DNA of 64,000 bases from Ammoniphilus sp. YIM 78166 (GCF_004522215.1 NZ_SDLR01000004.1:124001-188000); one strand, 5' to 3'. Positions 1 to 7,488 are shown, numbered from the stretch's first letter. The notes: generated by a model from the letters alone, not told the origin. Numbers and translations are program-made.

Positions 1-1
1 T

Positions 2-49
2 GCCACATCCTTAGTCAAAGAATACCTCAAAGAAACTTGGAAGAGCTAG
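2..49 (+). CDS. C-terminal tail of an unidentified gene (partial, uncertain)
   Basis: An open frame enters from the left edge and stops at TAG 47-49, ending in a charged, helix-like tail (...VKEYLKETWKS). Another frame also runs to a stop, at TGA 55-57, so the reading frame is not certain. Too little is present to name a product. The terminator that follows has its T-run on the minus strand, so it does not strongly support a plus-strand gene here. Confidence 0.25.
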   Translation, partial: ATSLVKEYLKETWKS

Positions 50-68
50 CTCCCTGAACTCTCCTTCT

Positions 69-103
69 TAAAAAAAGAGCCCAAGCATGGTATGCTGGGC
101 TCT
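69..103 (-). terminator. Rho-independent terminator after the Spo0E-like gene
   Basis: The arm AGAGCCCA at 76-83 pairs with TGGGCTCT at 96-103, with further pairing inside (GCAT/ATGC). On the minus strand the hairpin is followed by seven or more T (plus-strand A-run 70-76). It ends the minus-strand Spo0E-like transcript. Confidence 0.8.
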
Positions 104-118
104 CTTCTCCAAGTACGA

Positions 119-322
119 TCATTGTTTACTGCAATATGCCTTCTCACGAGTCAACCTATAGTAATGATTTAACTCCACATCAATCTGCTGACTTATCGTC
201 AAGACTTCTGGAGAGGTAATTCCTTTTCTTCCTGCTAAAGAATGCATATCTTCCCTTAACTTTTCAATTTTTTCCACTAGGATATCTACCTTTGATGCCA
301 CTAGTTCTTCTCCTACCATCAT
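119..322 (-). CDS. Spo0E-like sporulation regulatory protein (aspartyl-phosphate phosphatase family)
   Basis: This 67-residue protein is of the Spo0E/YnzD size class. It carries the family signature SQQIDVELN at about residues 44-52, in the second of two predicted helices; the first helix (about 15-32) is charged. Known members dephosphorylate the response regulator Spo0A~P and so delay sporulation; the Asp in the S-x-x-[ILV]-D motif is the key residue. The start ATG at 320-322 is followed directly by a second ATG, and either could be used. It sits downstream of a second Spo0E-like gene on the same strand and ends at a strong terminator. The family call is firm, but the actual target (Spo0A or another regulator) is an inference. 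Confidence 0.8.
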   Translation of the reverse strand: MMVGEELVASKVDILVEKIEKLREDMHSLAGRKGITSPEVLTISQQIDVELNHYYRLTREKAYCSKQ

Positions 323-418
323 TTTAATATTACGATATTAACATAAAATTGAATTTAAAGGAAATATAACTAGTACCTATTAGCCTCTATCGATAAAACT
401 AGTGGTTTTCCGACAAAA

Positions 419-619
419 TTAGAGAGAAGATGTCAGTCGTTCTTTCTTCCTGTAGGTCTTCGGTTGGATACAAAGGTCCTTATATTCATTAAGAACTCTA
501 TCTAATTCCTGGCTGATGAGCAATACTTCGGGTGCCTTAATTCCTTTGTGCTTAACCAGGAGGTGCATCTCTGTACGCAACTCTTCTATTTTACTCAAAA
601 CAGTTGTTACATCGCTCAT
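419..619 (-). CDS. Spo0E-like sporulation regulatory protein, second copy
   Basis: This 66-residue protein has the Spo0E signature SQELDRVLNEY at about residues 36-46, which is closer to the consensus than that of the neighbouring copy. The two proteins share the layout helix, KGI-x-x-PEVL-x-IS turn, helix, so they look like tandem paralogues. A ribosome site (GAGAGG) lies about 8 bases before the ATG. Members remove phosphate from Spo0A~P by an Asp/Gln-assisted mechanism. The basic C-terminal tail (KTYRKKER) is not part of the core. The gene lies just downstream of spoVAE on the same strand with no strong terminator between, so some read-through from the spoVA operon is possible. Confidence 0.82.
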   Translation of the reverse strand: MSDVTTVLSKIEELRTEMHLLVKHKGIKAPEVLLISQELDRVLNEYKDLCIQPKTYRKKERLTSSL

Positions 620-702
620 CCCGTCTACCTCTCTTTTTCTGAAGATCCCTTTGGGATTTTATTATAAATGTGTAAACGTTACCCAATCAAGCAAAACCTT
701 TG

Positions 703-1056
703 TTACCCTTTTGGCTTGAAGATTAAGGCCCCAATAAAACCGAAGATGATCGCTGCGGAAATACCGGCACTTGTAACCTCGAAGATCCCCGTTATAATAC
801 CGACGAGCCCATACTTCTCTGATTCAGCCATAGCCCCATGGACCAAGGCATTTCCGAAGCTTGTAATGGGTACCGTAGCGCCAGCCCCTGCAAAATCAAT
901 CAGAGGCTCGTACCATCCAAACCCGTCAAGTATCGCTCCGGCGACAACTAAGGTACTCATCGTATGGGCAGGAGTTAGCCTTCCGACATCAAGCATCAAT
1001 TGCCCTATCACACATATGATCCCACCAACAACAAAAGCCCAAAAATAAATTCCCAT
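703..1056 (-). CDS. spoVAE: Stage V sporulation protein AE (SpoVAEb), dipicolinic acid channel component
   Basis: This 117-residue, very hydrophobic protein has about three to four membrane segments and the SpoVAC/SpoVAE family glycine-rich core ([15 protein letters not shown] at about 57-71). SpoVA proteins sit in the inner spore membrane and move Ca-dipicolinate into the forespore during sporulation and out on germination. It is the third gene of a spoVAC-spoVAD-spoVAE set, nine bases after spoVAD. Its length and position match the AEb form. The fuller set seen in B. subtilis (AA, AB, AEa, AF) is not in the window. Forespore (SigG) expression is expected from the family but no promoter was firmly identified. 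Confidence 0.9.
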   Translation of the reverse strand: MGIYFWAFVVGGIICVIGQLMLDVGRLTPAHTMSTLVVAGAILDGFGWYEPLIDFAGAGATVPITSFGNALVHGAMAESEKYGLVGIITGIFEVTSAGISAAIIFGFIGALIFKPKG

Positions 1057-1065
1057 GAGCGCCTC

Positions 1066-2073
1066 CTAGGCAGGGTTATTTTCAATGACAACGGCATGCG
1101 CAATACAAGGTATACTTTCTTTTTGCTGATAAGACAAGGGAGAAAGAAGGGCTCCTGTGGCAACAATCAGTACCTTATTCAATTCACCTTGACGCATCCT
1201 ATTCAAAATATGGCCATAAGCCACTGTTGCCGAGCAAGCTGCCCCGCTGGCACCTGCAAGAACGGGCTGATCTTTTCCATAGATCATCATTCCACAATCT
1301 ACAAAGTGATTCTTCATATCCGTTCCATGCTTCATTAATAGATCTTTTGCGATCTGATGCCCTACCCGCCCTAGGTCACCTGTCGCAATCAGATCGTAGT
1401 CATCCGGAGAGGTTTTCATATCCCTAAAATGAGCCTGGATGGTATCAACAGCAGCCGGTGCCATCGCCGCTCCCATGTTAAAAGGGTCTGAGAGCCCCAT
1501 ATCCACAATTTTTCCAATTGTAGCCGCTGTAACCTGTGGCCCTATACCGTCCTTTCCCAGAATCGCAGCTCCTGCTCCCGTTACCGTCCATTGAGCCGTA
1601 GGGGGCTTTTGTCCACCGTATTCGGTAGGATATCGGAATTGCTTCTCCACGGATGAATTATGACTGGCCGTCCCGCATAAGACATATTGCGCTGAATCAC
1701 TATTGATGAATAAAGAACCTAAAGCCAATCCCTCCATAGACGTCGAACAAGCCCCAAACAAGCCAATATAAGGGACACCTAACGTCCGGGCGGCAAAGCT
1801 ACTTGAAATAATTTGGTTCATCAAATCTCCTGAAAGGAAAAACTGAATATCTTCTTTTTTTAAGCCTGCTTTTTCAATGGCTTTGTCACACGCTTGTTCG
1901 AGCATTTTTTTCTCAGCCTTCTCAAAGCTGTCTTCACCTAACCAAGTATCTTTATTAAGAATGTCAAAATCCTTGGCTAGCGGACCTTCTGCCTCAAAAG
2001 GCCCTCCTACCACGCCTGTAGAGAGAATGACCGGTTTGTTGGGAAAAATCCAGGTCTGATGTCCATGAAGCAT
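1066..2073 (-). CDS. spoVAD: Stage V sporulation protein AD (SpoVAD)
   Basis: This 335-residue soluble protein has a thiolase/FabH-like fold (GACSTSMEGLALG at about 108-120; GVPYIGLFG just before). The usual family length is about 338. SpoVAD binds dipicolinic acid directly and works at the outer face of the inner spore membrane with the membrane proteins SpoVAC and SpoVAE. The gene starts one base after the spoVAC stop and is followed nine bases later by spoVAE, so the three are almost certainly one transcript. The enzyme-like Cys is present in the ACST motif, but known SpoVAD proteins are binding proteins and not condensing enzymes. Confidence 0.95.
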   Translation of the reverse strand: MLHGHQTWIFPNKPVILSTGVVGGPFEAEGPLAKDFDILNKDTWLGEDSFEKAEKKMLEQACDKAIEKAGLKKEDIQFFLSGDLMNQIISSSFAARTLGVPYIGLFGACSTSMEGLALGSLFINSDSAQYVLCGTASHNSSVEKQFRYPTEYGGQKPPTAQWTVTGAGAAILGKDGIGPQVTAATIGKIVDMGLSDPFNMGAAMAPAAVDTIQAHFRDMKTSPDDYDLIATGDLGRVGHQIAKDLLMKHGTDMKNHFVDCGMMIYGKDQPVLAGASGAACSATVAYGHILNRMRQGELNKVLIVATGALLSPLSYQQKESIPCIAHAVVIENNPA

Positions 2074-2074
2074 C

Positions 2075-2554
2075 TTATGCTCCCCCCAGTTTCATGACCG
2101 TAGCTTTGATTAGAGCCACAACGAAGGCTGCAACTGTACCAAATACAATGACAGAGCCCGCGAGCTTGAACATATTTCCTCCCACACCTAGCACGAATCC
2201 CTCTGAACGATGCTCTATGGCAGCAGACGCTACCGAATTGGCGAAGCCAGTCACAGGAACGGCCGTACCCGCTCCAGCCCATTGCCCAAATTGGTCATAA
2301 ACGCCAAAACCTGTCAAAAGGACAGCGATAAAGATAAGCGTAGCCACCGTAGGATTTCCAGCGGTCCGCTCGTTAAAATCAAAAAAAGTCATATAAAAAT
2401 CAGAAATCAATTGTCCAAGTAAGCAAATCGAGCCTCCCACGAAAAATGCCTTTATGCAGTTAAGAGCTACTGGCCGCTTTGGCTCTCTTTGTTTGGCAAA
2501 GGATTGGTATTCCTGCTGGGTTGGCGTTAACTTTTTCTTTTTCTTATCTGACAT
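2075..2554 (-). CDS. spoVAC: Stage V sporulation protein AC (SpoVAC)
   Basis: This 159-residue membrane protein has a charged, Lys-rich N terminus (about 1-30) followed by four or so hydrophobic segments and the family core GAGTAVPVTGFANSVASA at about 93-110. In B. subtilis SpoVAC forms a mechanosensitive channel through which dipicolinate passes. It is the first gene of the spoVAC-AD-AE operon. The start ATG at 2552-2554 has a purine-rich site (AGGTGATGA) just upstream; a second in-frame start slightly upstream is less well placed. Genes of this kind are normally transcribed by SigG in the forespore. Confidence 0.95.
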   Translation of the reverse strand: MSDKKKKKLTPTQQEYQSFAKQREPKRPVALNCIKAFFVGGSICLLGQLISDFYMTFFDFNERTAGNPTVATLIFIAVLLTGFGVYDQFGQWAGAGTAVPVTGFANSVASAAIEHRSEGFVLGVGGNMFKLAGSVIVFGTVAAFVVALIKATVMKLGGA

Positions 2555-2609
2555 CGGTCATCACCTTTCACCTCATCTACATGATATGGTATATTCTCCC
2601 TCATTCCAT

Positions 2610-2640
2610 TTTTTTCATGTACTAAAGTTACATGAAAAAA
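2610..2640. repeat. Perfect 12-bp inverted repeat upstream of spoVAC
   Basis: TTTTTTCATGTA at 2610-2621 and TACATGAAAAAA at 2629-2640 are perfect complements around a 7-base loop. One half supplies the T-run of the neighbouring terminator at 2641-2657. It lies 56-86 bases upstream of spoVAC, so it could be an operator or simply a bidirectional stop. Confidence 0.6.
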
Positions 2641-2657
2641 CCTCTCCATTGGAGAGG
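2641..2657 (-). terminator. Terminator after the small membrane-protein gene
   Basis: CCTCTCC and GGAGAGG form a tight 7-bp stem with a 3-base loop. On the minus strand it is followed by TTTTTT. It directly follows the stop of the 51-residue gene at 2661-2816. Confidence 0.75.
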
Positions 2658-2660
2658 CTC

Positions 2661-2816
2661 TTATAAATTCATATCTTCTCTACTGCAAGAAAAGGAGGAC
2701 CACCTATACTGTAAGTCTCCTTCTGTGGAATCCACCTTAATTCCATATATAAGCTGATCCATAACCAGACACGTGAGCAATAAGAAGGCACCCGTAATAC
2801 ATAAAAATTCGACCAT
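2661..2816 (-). CDS. Small membrane protein, function unknown
   Basis: This 51-residue reading frame starts at ATG 2814-2816, with AAGGGG eight bases upstream. Residues 3-20 are strongly hydrophobic (VEFLCITGAFLLLTCLVM), predicting one membrane segment near the N terminus, followed by a polar tail. A strong terminator follows the stop at once. Good ribosome site, single membrane segment and terminator together make it a plausible gene; an upstream in-frame ATG at 2832-2834 would add six residues. No family is recognised. Confidence 0.5.
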   Translation of the reverse strand: MVEFLCITGAFLLLTCLVMDQLIYGIKVDSTEGDLQYRWSSFSCSREDMNL

Positions 2817-2873
2817 ATAAATAACCCCTTCCATAACTGGTTACTCTAATATATGATCGAATTATCCAAATAT

Positions 2874-2999
2874 TTATTTAGTTTGGACTATATTATCTTG
2901 ATAGCATTCCATACAATGACCTTGTTTTTCCTCTAATTCATACTCCGTGAGCTTGACACTGCAACTGATACATTTCTTCTCGAGAAGTTGGATATTCAT
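2874..2999 (-). CDS. Small zinc-ribbon-like protein, function unknown
   Basis: This 41-residue frame starts at ATG 2997-2999 with an excellent ribosome site (GGGAGG, six bases before the start). It has two CxxC pairs, CISC at residues 10-13 and CMEC at 29-32, separated by an acidic helix, the layout of a minimal zinc ribbon. It lies between the 51-residue membrane-protein gene and the spore lipoprotein gene, transcribed away from the latter. Products of this type often act as anti-sigma-like or sporulation accessory proteins, but nothing here proves a role. Confidence 0.55.
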   Translation of the reverse strand: MNIQLLEKKCISCSVKLTEYELEEKQGHCMECYQDNIVQTK

Positions 3000-3175
3000 T
3001 CCGTTCCTCCCTATCCTATCTTTTATTTTTTCTCTCTATAATAATATAACAAAATATTCAAACATTTGTAACCAGATATTGTGAATATATTGTGACATTT
3101 ATATTTTGGTTGAAGTTAACACGGCTAAATTTTTGTTCTATTCACATCCTAATGGATAAAAGGAGGTGCAATTCG

Positions 3176-3673
3176 ATGAAGAAATTGGCTTTTGCACTAC
3201 CCCTTGTTCTCATTATGGGGCTCATTTCTGGCTGCTCACTGAACCATCGGTATAGTGCACTAGAAGAAGCATCTTATCGTGCAGCTGGAATCGAAACCCA
3301 CCAAAATACGGCACCCGCACGAGATCCCGCTGAGCATCTTGAAAATCGAGTCAAAGCGATTCCCGGCATCGCGAATGCCCATGTCTTATTTTATGGAGTG
3401 GACAACCTGATTGTTGGGATTGATCTCGCTAGAGGAGCTCATAATAATGCCTACCGAATTTCTGAAGATCGCGTACGCCAGGAGTTGCAAGGCGAGTCTA
3501 AGGATTTTCTTGTTTATATTGTAACGGAGAAGGATGCGGATGTCTTAAGCCGCGTGAAGAATCTTCGTAACGATATCCGTCGAGGACAATCCATTACAGA
3601 AGGACAATTACTAAGTGTGGTTAATGGAGTATGGAAGTCCATTGTTCCATTGAACTTATTAAGTAAGAGCTAG
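3176..3673 (+). CDS. YhcN/YlaJ-family sporulation lipoprotein
   Basis: This 165-residue protein has a lipoprotein signal peptide: MKK start, hydrophobic stretch, and lipobox ISGC with the modified Cys at residue 18 or so. The body has the YhcN/YlaJ pattern (AIPGIANAHVLFYGVDNLIVGIDL at about 58-80, here split as A-I-P-G-I-A-N-A then V-x-V-G-I). The start ATG at 3176 has AGGAGGTG upstream at the right distance; longer in-frame starts lack one. Family members are spore inner-membrane or coat lipoproteins that affect germination and outgrowth. It ends at a two-way terminator shared with the convergent 49-residue gene. Confidence 0.85.
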   Translation: MKKLAFALPLVLIMGLISGCSLNHRYSALEEASYRAAGIETHQNTAPARDPAEHLENRVKAIPGIANAHVLFYGVDNLIVGIDLARGAHNNAYRISEDRVRQELQGESKDFLVYIVTEKDADVLSRVKNLRNDIRRGQSITEGQLLSVVNGVWKSIVPLNLLSKS

Positions 3674-3685
3674 TCTCTTACATAA

Positions 3686-3719
3686 AAGGCGACTCCACCA
3701 GGATGGAGCTCGCCTTTTT
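3686..3719. terminator. Bidirectional terminator between convergent genes
   Basis: The stem GGCGA-CTCCA / TGGAG-CTCGCC has an A-run before it and TTTTT after it. It serves the lipoprotein gene on the plus strand and probably the small basic-protein gene on the minus strand. Confidence 0.75.
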
Positions 3720-3726
3720 CTTACGC

Positions 3727-3876
3727 TTACCCCACGTGAGGTTGACCGTTTCTCATAAACTCGTCCCATTTTAAGCGCCATTTTTCACGTCGCTCTTCCC
3801 TAGAACCCTTATATAGCTTCTTATATTTCTTCCAGCGATCTTTCCATTCTGTTCTCCGTTGTTGTCTTGTCTTCAT
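3727..3876 (-). CDS. Very basic 49-residue protein, function unknown
   Basis: This frame starts at ATG 3874-3876 with AAAGGAG seven bases upstream. About 20 of its 49 residues are Lys or Arg, with five Trp, and it is predicted to be one long amphipathic helix (residues 5-42). Nothing hydrophobic enough for a membrane segment is present. Such compact basic proteins are often nucleic-acid binding or small spore proteins, but no family is recognised. It is convergent with the YhcN-type lipoprotein gene and divergent from phoU. Confidence 0.55.
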   Translation of the reverse strand: MKTRQQRRTEWKDRWKKYKKLYKGSREERREKWRLKWDEFMRNGQPHVG

Positions 3877-3962
3877 ATTGTACTCCTTTCTTCAGTAAAA
3901 CCATCCCAAAAGTCTATCTTACATGATTTATCCACCTATATGGAATACTAAATTTTGAAAAA

Positions 3963-3991
3963 TTGTCTTGTTCAATATAGAAAATTATGTA
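3963..3991 (+). promoter_or_regulatory. Probable SigA promoter of phoU
   Basis: TTGTCT at 3963-3968 and TATGTA at 3986-3991 are 17 bases apart in an A/T-rich stretch upstream of phoU. The match is moderate. No Pho box of direct TTAACA-type repeats was evident. Confidence 0.45.
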
Positions 3992-4040
3992 ATAATAATT
4001 ATTTATGTAAGATATAACGAAATTAGTAGGAGGCATCCCA

Positions 4041-4700
4041 ATGGCTGGACGTCATACTTTTAGTGAAGCATTAGAGAAGCTGCATCGAGATTTGCTCAAC
4101 ATGGGAGCCCTTGTAGAAGAGGCTATTCATCTTTCGGTTAAATCCTTAGCCACTCGCGATCTAGCCCTAGCTGAGCAAGTCATCCGCGATGATGATGAGA
4201 TTGACAACTTAAATTTATCCATTGAAAGAGATTGTTTTAGACTGATCGCTCTTCAACAGCCGATGGCCAGTGATCTTCGCCGGATCGGCACGGTTCTTAA
4301 GGTCGTAACGGATCTTGAACGAATGGCTGATAATGCCGTTACCATCGCAAAGGCTACTATCCGTTTAAAAGAAGAAACTTATGTTAAACAACTTATTGAC
4401 ATCCCCAAGATGGCTACCCTTGCTGAAGCGATGGTCAGAGAGGCCCTTAACGCTTACATCAATCTAGACACCGAAAAAGCTTACCAGGTTGGTCGCAACG
4501 ATGATGAAGTCGATGCCCTGTATAAGCATATCCATAATGAGTTGCTGGAGTTAATGAAGAAAAATCCCGATACGGTCCATCAGGCAACGCAGTTCCTTTT
4601 TGTTGCCCATAGCTTAGAGCGTATTGCTGACCATGCTACCAACTTAGGTGAATGGGTTATCTATCTAGTCACCGGAAAAATTGAGGAAATTAACGATTGA
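4041..4700 (+). CDS. phoU: Phosphate signalling protein PhoU
   Basis: This 219-residue, all-helical protein has two PhoU repeats. Each carries the metal-binding/acidic motif (E-R-M-A-D-N at about 94-99 and E-R-I-A-D-H at about 194-199). PhoU links the PstSCAB transporter to the PhoR kinase and lowers phosphate uptake when phosphate is ample. Here it stands alone: no pst or phoPR genes adjoin it, it has its own promoter, and it is closed by a strong terminator. AGGAGG lies upstream of ATG 4041. Orphan PhoU copies sometimes serve Na/Pi cotransporters or other systems, so the partner is unknown. Confidence 0.93.
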   Translation: MAGRHTFSEALEKLHRDLLNMGALVEEAIHLSVKSLATRDLALAEQVIRDDDEIDNLNLSIERDCFRLIALQQPMASDLRRIGTVLKVVTDLERMADNAVTIAKATIRLKEETYVKQLIDIPKMATLAEAMVREALNAYINLDTEKAYQVGRNDDEVDALYKHIHNELLELMKKNPDTVHQATQFLFVAHSLERIADHATNLGEWVIYLVTGKIEEIND

Positions 4701-4705
4701 AAAAG

Positions 4706-4743
4706 AAAAAACCTTCGCCAACTATGGGGCAGAAGGTTTTTTT
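4706..4743. terminator. Bidirectional terminator after phoU
   Basis: AAAAAACCTTC and GAAGGTTTTTTT flank a short loop with extra GCC/GGC pairing. A- and T-runs on both sides make it work on either strand; the minus-strand gene at 4751 starts from the other direction and ends just before it. Confidence 0.85.
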
Positions 4744-4750
4744 AGGTTCC

Positions 4751-4951
4751 TTACGTGGGCTGTAAGCCTATCATCAAGTCATTCATTAAACGGATCCGCT
4801 TGTTGATCGTATCGATTACATCTTCAATCTCACAGGTTTCGACCGCAGACAAGGTCGATTGCTGCAGTTGCTGTCTAAGAAGCCTTCTTCTGTCTTCAAG
4901 CTCCTTAATACTGTAAATCTCTTCAATCTCTCTCGTCATCTCTGTTATCAC
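4751..4951 (-). CDS. Small coiled-coil protein, function unknown
   Basis: This 66-residue protein begins at GTG 4949-4951 with AGGAGTG nine bases upstream. It is predicted to be two charged helices (about 4-30 and 38-60) that could form a helical hairpin or dimer. There is no signal peptide or membrane segment. Size and helix pattern recall the Spo0E-like proteins nearby, but the S-x-x-[ILV]-D motif is absent, so that assignment is not supported. It lies between phoU and selA, convergent with phoU. Confidence 0.6.
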   Translation of the reverse strand: MITEMTREIEEIYSIKELEDRRRLLRQQLQQSTLSAVETCEIEDVIDTINKRIRLMNDLMIGLQPT

Positions 4952-5077
4952 TTGTTACACCACTCCTAATAATATGTACTCGTTAAGATCGATGTTTGCA
5001 AGTAGTTTTTGTAAGATTATTATAGCGTTCAATGGAAAACCAGAAAAGAGCGATTGATCGACACTAATCAACAATTT

Positions 5078-6472
5078 CTACGATAATCTTTCTTTCACTA
5101 ATTGTACAAGCTGGGAGATTTCTCTCCTATGAATGGTACGGAAATCCAATAAATACTCTTCTTTCGAGATTCTTCCGACAATGGCTGGGTTACCGAGTCG
5201 AAGCTTCCGCTCCAAGATATGAGCCGGATAGTCAGCATGTCGAAGGACGGCAACCACCGATGGAAGTAGCACCCCAGGAAGGCTTCCTCCTCCTACCTCG
5301 GTTTGTTCAGGGCGGATCTCCATCTCGAGAGATGGATGAGCAAGAGCGTTTTTAAACGCTTCTGCTTTCCTTTGGACCTCTTCCACAGGCATGAGCATGT
5401 CCCTGAGGGCAGGGATTTTCTGTGCTGCTTGAGCTGGATCGAGGTATAGCCTTAGAGTCGCTTCTAGAGCGGCAAGAGTGACTTTATCCACGCGAAGTAC
5501 GCGAGCCAACTGGTTTTTCTTCAAGCGATCGATCCACTTCTTTTTCCCTGCAATAACCCCGACTTGCGGGCCTCCTAAGAGCTTGTCCCCACTAAAGGTA
5601 ACAAGATCTGCTCCTTGCTCAATACTTTCTTGGATTACAGGTTCATCCCCGATTCCATATTTCCGCAGATCGTACAGTACACCACTTCCCAAATCCTCGT
5701 AGACAGGAACCCCGTGTTGTTTACCTAGCTCTACTAACTCAGGTAAGGTCACACTTTTGATAAAGCCGCTTATCATAAAGTTAGAGGTATGCACCTTCAG
5801 CAATAGCGCGGTCTGCTCATTCATCGCTTGTTCATAATCACGAAGATGCGTCTTATTGGTGGTCCCTACCTCTTGTAGGATCGCACCACTTTCTTTCATG
5901 ATCTCAGAAACTCGAAAAGAGCCCCCAATCTCTACTAGCTGACCTCGTGATACAATCACTTCCTTATCACGCGCCAGCTCTCGAAGGACAAGAAATACGG
6001 CAGCAGCATTGTTATTGACGACCATCGCAGCCTCAGCACCCGTGAGTCTGCGGATTAACTCCTCCACATGATCATGTCGGGATCCTCTTTTACCCTCTTC
6101 AATTCGATACTCTAAATTACTATATCCAATGGCTACTTCAGTCATCTGGCGTATCGCTTCTTCGGCCAGAACCGCTCTTCCTAAATTTGTGTGGAGAATG
6201 ACGCCCGTACCATTGATCACAGGTTGTAAATTTTGTTCCTGGGTTTGCTTGATTTTATTTTTAATCTTTTCTAATACTATGGAGTAGGATACCTCGGAGA
6301 TCTGCTGACCTAGTATCTGTTTCCGGAATTCATCGATGGTCTCCTTGACCATTTGATTAAAGAGTCCCTCTGGGATCTGATGCTCTGTAATCCATTCCAT
6401 TACCAGGGGATCATGTGTAAAATGATGTACAGCAGGAATCTCTCGAAGGAGTTGCTTTTGCTCAGCCTGCAT
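5078..6472 (-). CDS. selA: L-seryl-tRNA(Sec) selenium transferase SelA
   Basis: This 464-residue PLP enzyme matches the length of bacterial SelA. It converts seryl-tRNA(Sec) to selenocysteyl-tRNA(Sec) using selenophosphate made by SelD. The PLP lysine is K297 in SGDKLLGGPQ; the N-terminal tRNA-binding domain (about 1-60), the NGTGVILHTNLGR motif at about 87-99, and the VVNNNAAAVFL motif at about 151-161 are all present. The ribosome site AGGAGG lies nine bases before ATG 6472. It is divergent from the glycosyltransferase gene with only about 32 bases between starts. SelB and the selC tRNA are not in the window, but the Sec codon in selD implies they exist elsewhere. Confidence 0.96.
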   Translation of the reverse strand: MQAEQKQLLREIPAVHHFTHDPLVMEWITEHQIPEGLFNQMVKETIDEFRKQILGQQISEVSYSIVLEKIKNKIKQTQEQNLQPVINGTGVILHTNLGRAVLAEEAIRQMTEVAIGYSNLEYRIEEGKRGSRHDHVEELIRRLTGAEAAMVVNNNAAAVFLVLRELARDKEVIVSRGQLVEIGGSFRVSEIMKESGAILQEVGTTNKTHLRDYEQAMNEQTALLLKVHTSNFMISGFIKSVTLPELVELGKQHGVPVYEDLGSGVLYDLRKYGIGDEPVIQESIEQGADLVTFSGDKLLGGPQVGVIAGKKKWIDRLKKNQLARVLRVDKVTLAALEATLRLYLDPAQAAQKIPALRDMLMPVEEVQRKAEAFKNALAHPSLEMEIRPEQTEVGGGSLPGVLLPSVVAVLRHADYPAHILERKLRLGNPAIVGRISKEEYLLDFRTIHRREISQLVQLVKERLS

Positions 6473-6504
6473 AAGTAAATACCTCCTTTCAGGAAGGTGA
6501 AATG

Positions 6505-7488
6505 ATGCATATTCTTTTTTTTACACCTTATTTTAACCAACCACGAGGCAATGCGACAACCTCGAAACGTATCGTTCATTTTTTGCAGAAAAACGCGATT
6601 CAAACCTCCGTTTTTCCATATGCCGAGAAAGATCCCTGGCATCTTCCTAAAGCCGACGTCGTTCATATTTTACATGCTACACGATTCGCTGCATGGGCAA
6701 AGGAAAATGACTTCCATATTAACAAACCGTATGTCGTAACCATGGGCGGAACGGATATCAATCATGATCTGCAAGATTCGATGGCTGACGACGTCTTTCA
6801 TCTATTGGATCAAGCCCAGTTTATCACCGTGTTTACGCAAGATGCCTTGGAGAAGGTAGAGCAGCTTTATCCTCACTGGCAGCATAAGACTTCAATTATT
6901 CCCCAAGCAGCTTGGATCTCTTGGGAAGTAAACGAAAGCGTGGACTATGACTTTCCCCGAATCCTTCTTCCTGCAGGTCTTCGTCCCGTAAAAGATGTAT
7001 TGCATGTGCTCGCAGCCATGGAAGTACTCGTAAGCCAGTTTCCCTTGCTTACCTATACCATCCTTGGGGCCAATCTAGATGAAGGAGTACATCAACAAGT
7101 CCTAGCGGAATGTCTAACACGCCCTTGGATGCGCTATGCCGGGGTGGTTCCGTTTGAAGTGATGACAGGCTGGTATAACCAAGCCAATATTGTAATCAAC
7201 ACTTCGATTTCGGAAGGGCAATCCTTAGCCATTATGGAAGCTATGGCCATGGGCAGACCCGTTATCGCCAGAAGAAATGCAGCAAACGAAAGCCTCATTG
7301 AACATGGTGCTACCGGCTGGTTATATGAATCCTGTGAAGACTTCATCGAGAGGGTAACCTTCATCATGAAGCATCCCATGGAACGCGCTCGAGTGGTTCA
7401 GCAGGCCCGGCAGAGCATGAGTGAGCGGTTTTCTCCTTTGAAGGAGGCTCAAGCTTATATTCACTTATATGAGAAGGCAAAACGATAG
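6505..7488 (+). CDS. Family 4-type glycosyltransferase, GLT1D1/SenB-like, in a selenium gene cluster
   Basis: This 327-residue GT-B-fold protein has an N-terminal Rossmann half with GNATTSKR (15-22), the pattern LHATR (56-60) and GGTDINHDL (81-89). The C-terminal half has the sugar-nucleotide site SEGQSLAIMEAMAMGRPVIA around residues 235-255. The GNA-T and GGTD-x-x-x-D features recall the GLT1D1 glycosyltransferases and, more distantly, SenB, which joins selenophosphate to a UDP-sugar in selenoneine synthesis; this comparison is from memory. ATG 6505 has AGGAAGG seven bases upstream; ATG 6502 is too close. It lies between selA (divergent) and selD (convergent). A selenosugar role is an inference from context; an ordinary sugar-transfer role remains possible. 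Confidence 0.75.
   Translation: MHILFFTPYFNQPRGNATTSKRIVHFLQKNAIQTSVFPYAEKDPWHLPKADVVHILHATRFAAWAKENDFHINKPYVVTMGGTDINHDLQDSMADDVFHLLDQAQFITVFTQDALEKVEQLYPHWQHKTSIIPQAAWISWEVNESVDYDFPRILLPAGLRPVKDVLHVLAAMEVLVSQFPLLTYTILGANLDEGVHQQVLAECLTRPWMRYAGVVPFEVMTGWYNQANIVINTSISEGQSLAIMEAMAMGRPVIARRNAANESLIEHGATGWLYESCEDFIERVTFIMKHPMERARVVQQARQSMSERFSPLKEAQAYIHLYEKAKR

Noticed and set aside
645..660. Possible terminator ATCCC-TTT-GGGAT after spoVAE
   Set aside because: The stem has only five pairs, and it lies upstream of a minus-strand gene with its T-run on the plus strand, where no gene ends.
668..1048. Plus-strand frame antisense to spoVAE
   Set aside because: The minus-strand frame encodes clear SpoVAE with operon context; the antisense frame is an artefact of its composition.
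2555..2606. SigG promoter for spoVAC
   Set aside because: Several partial -35/-10 matches occur but none has both elements at proper spacing, so no site is claimed.
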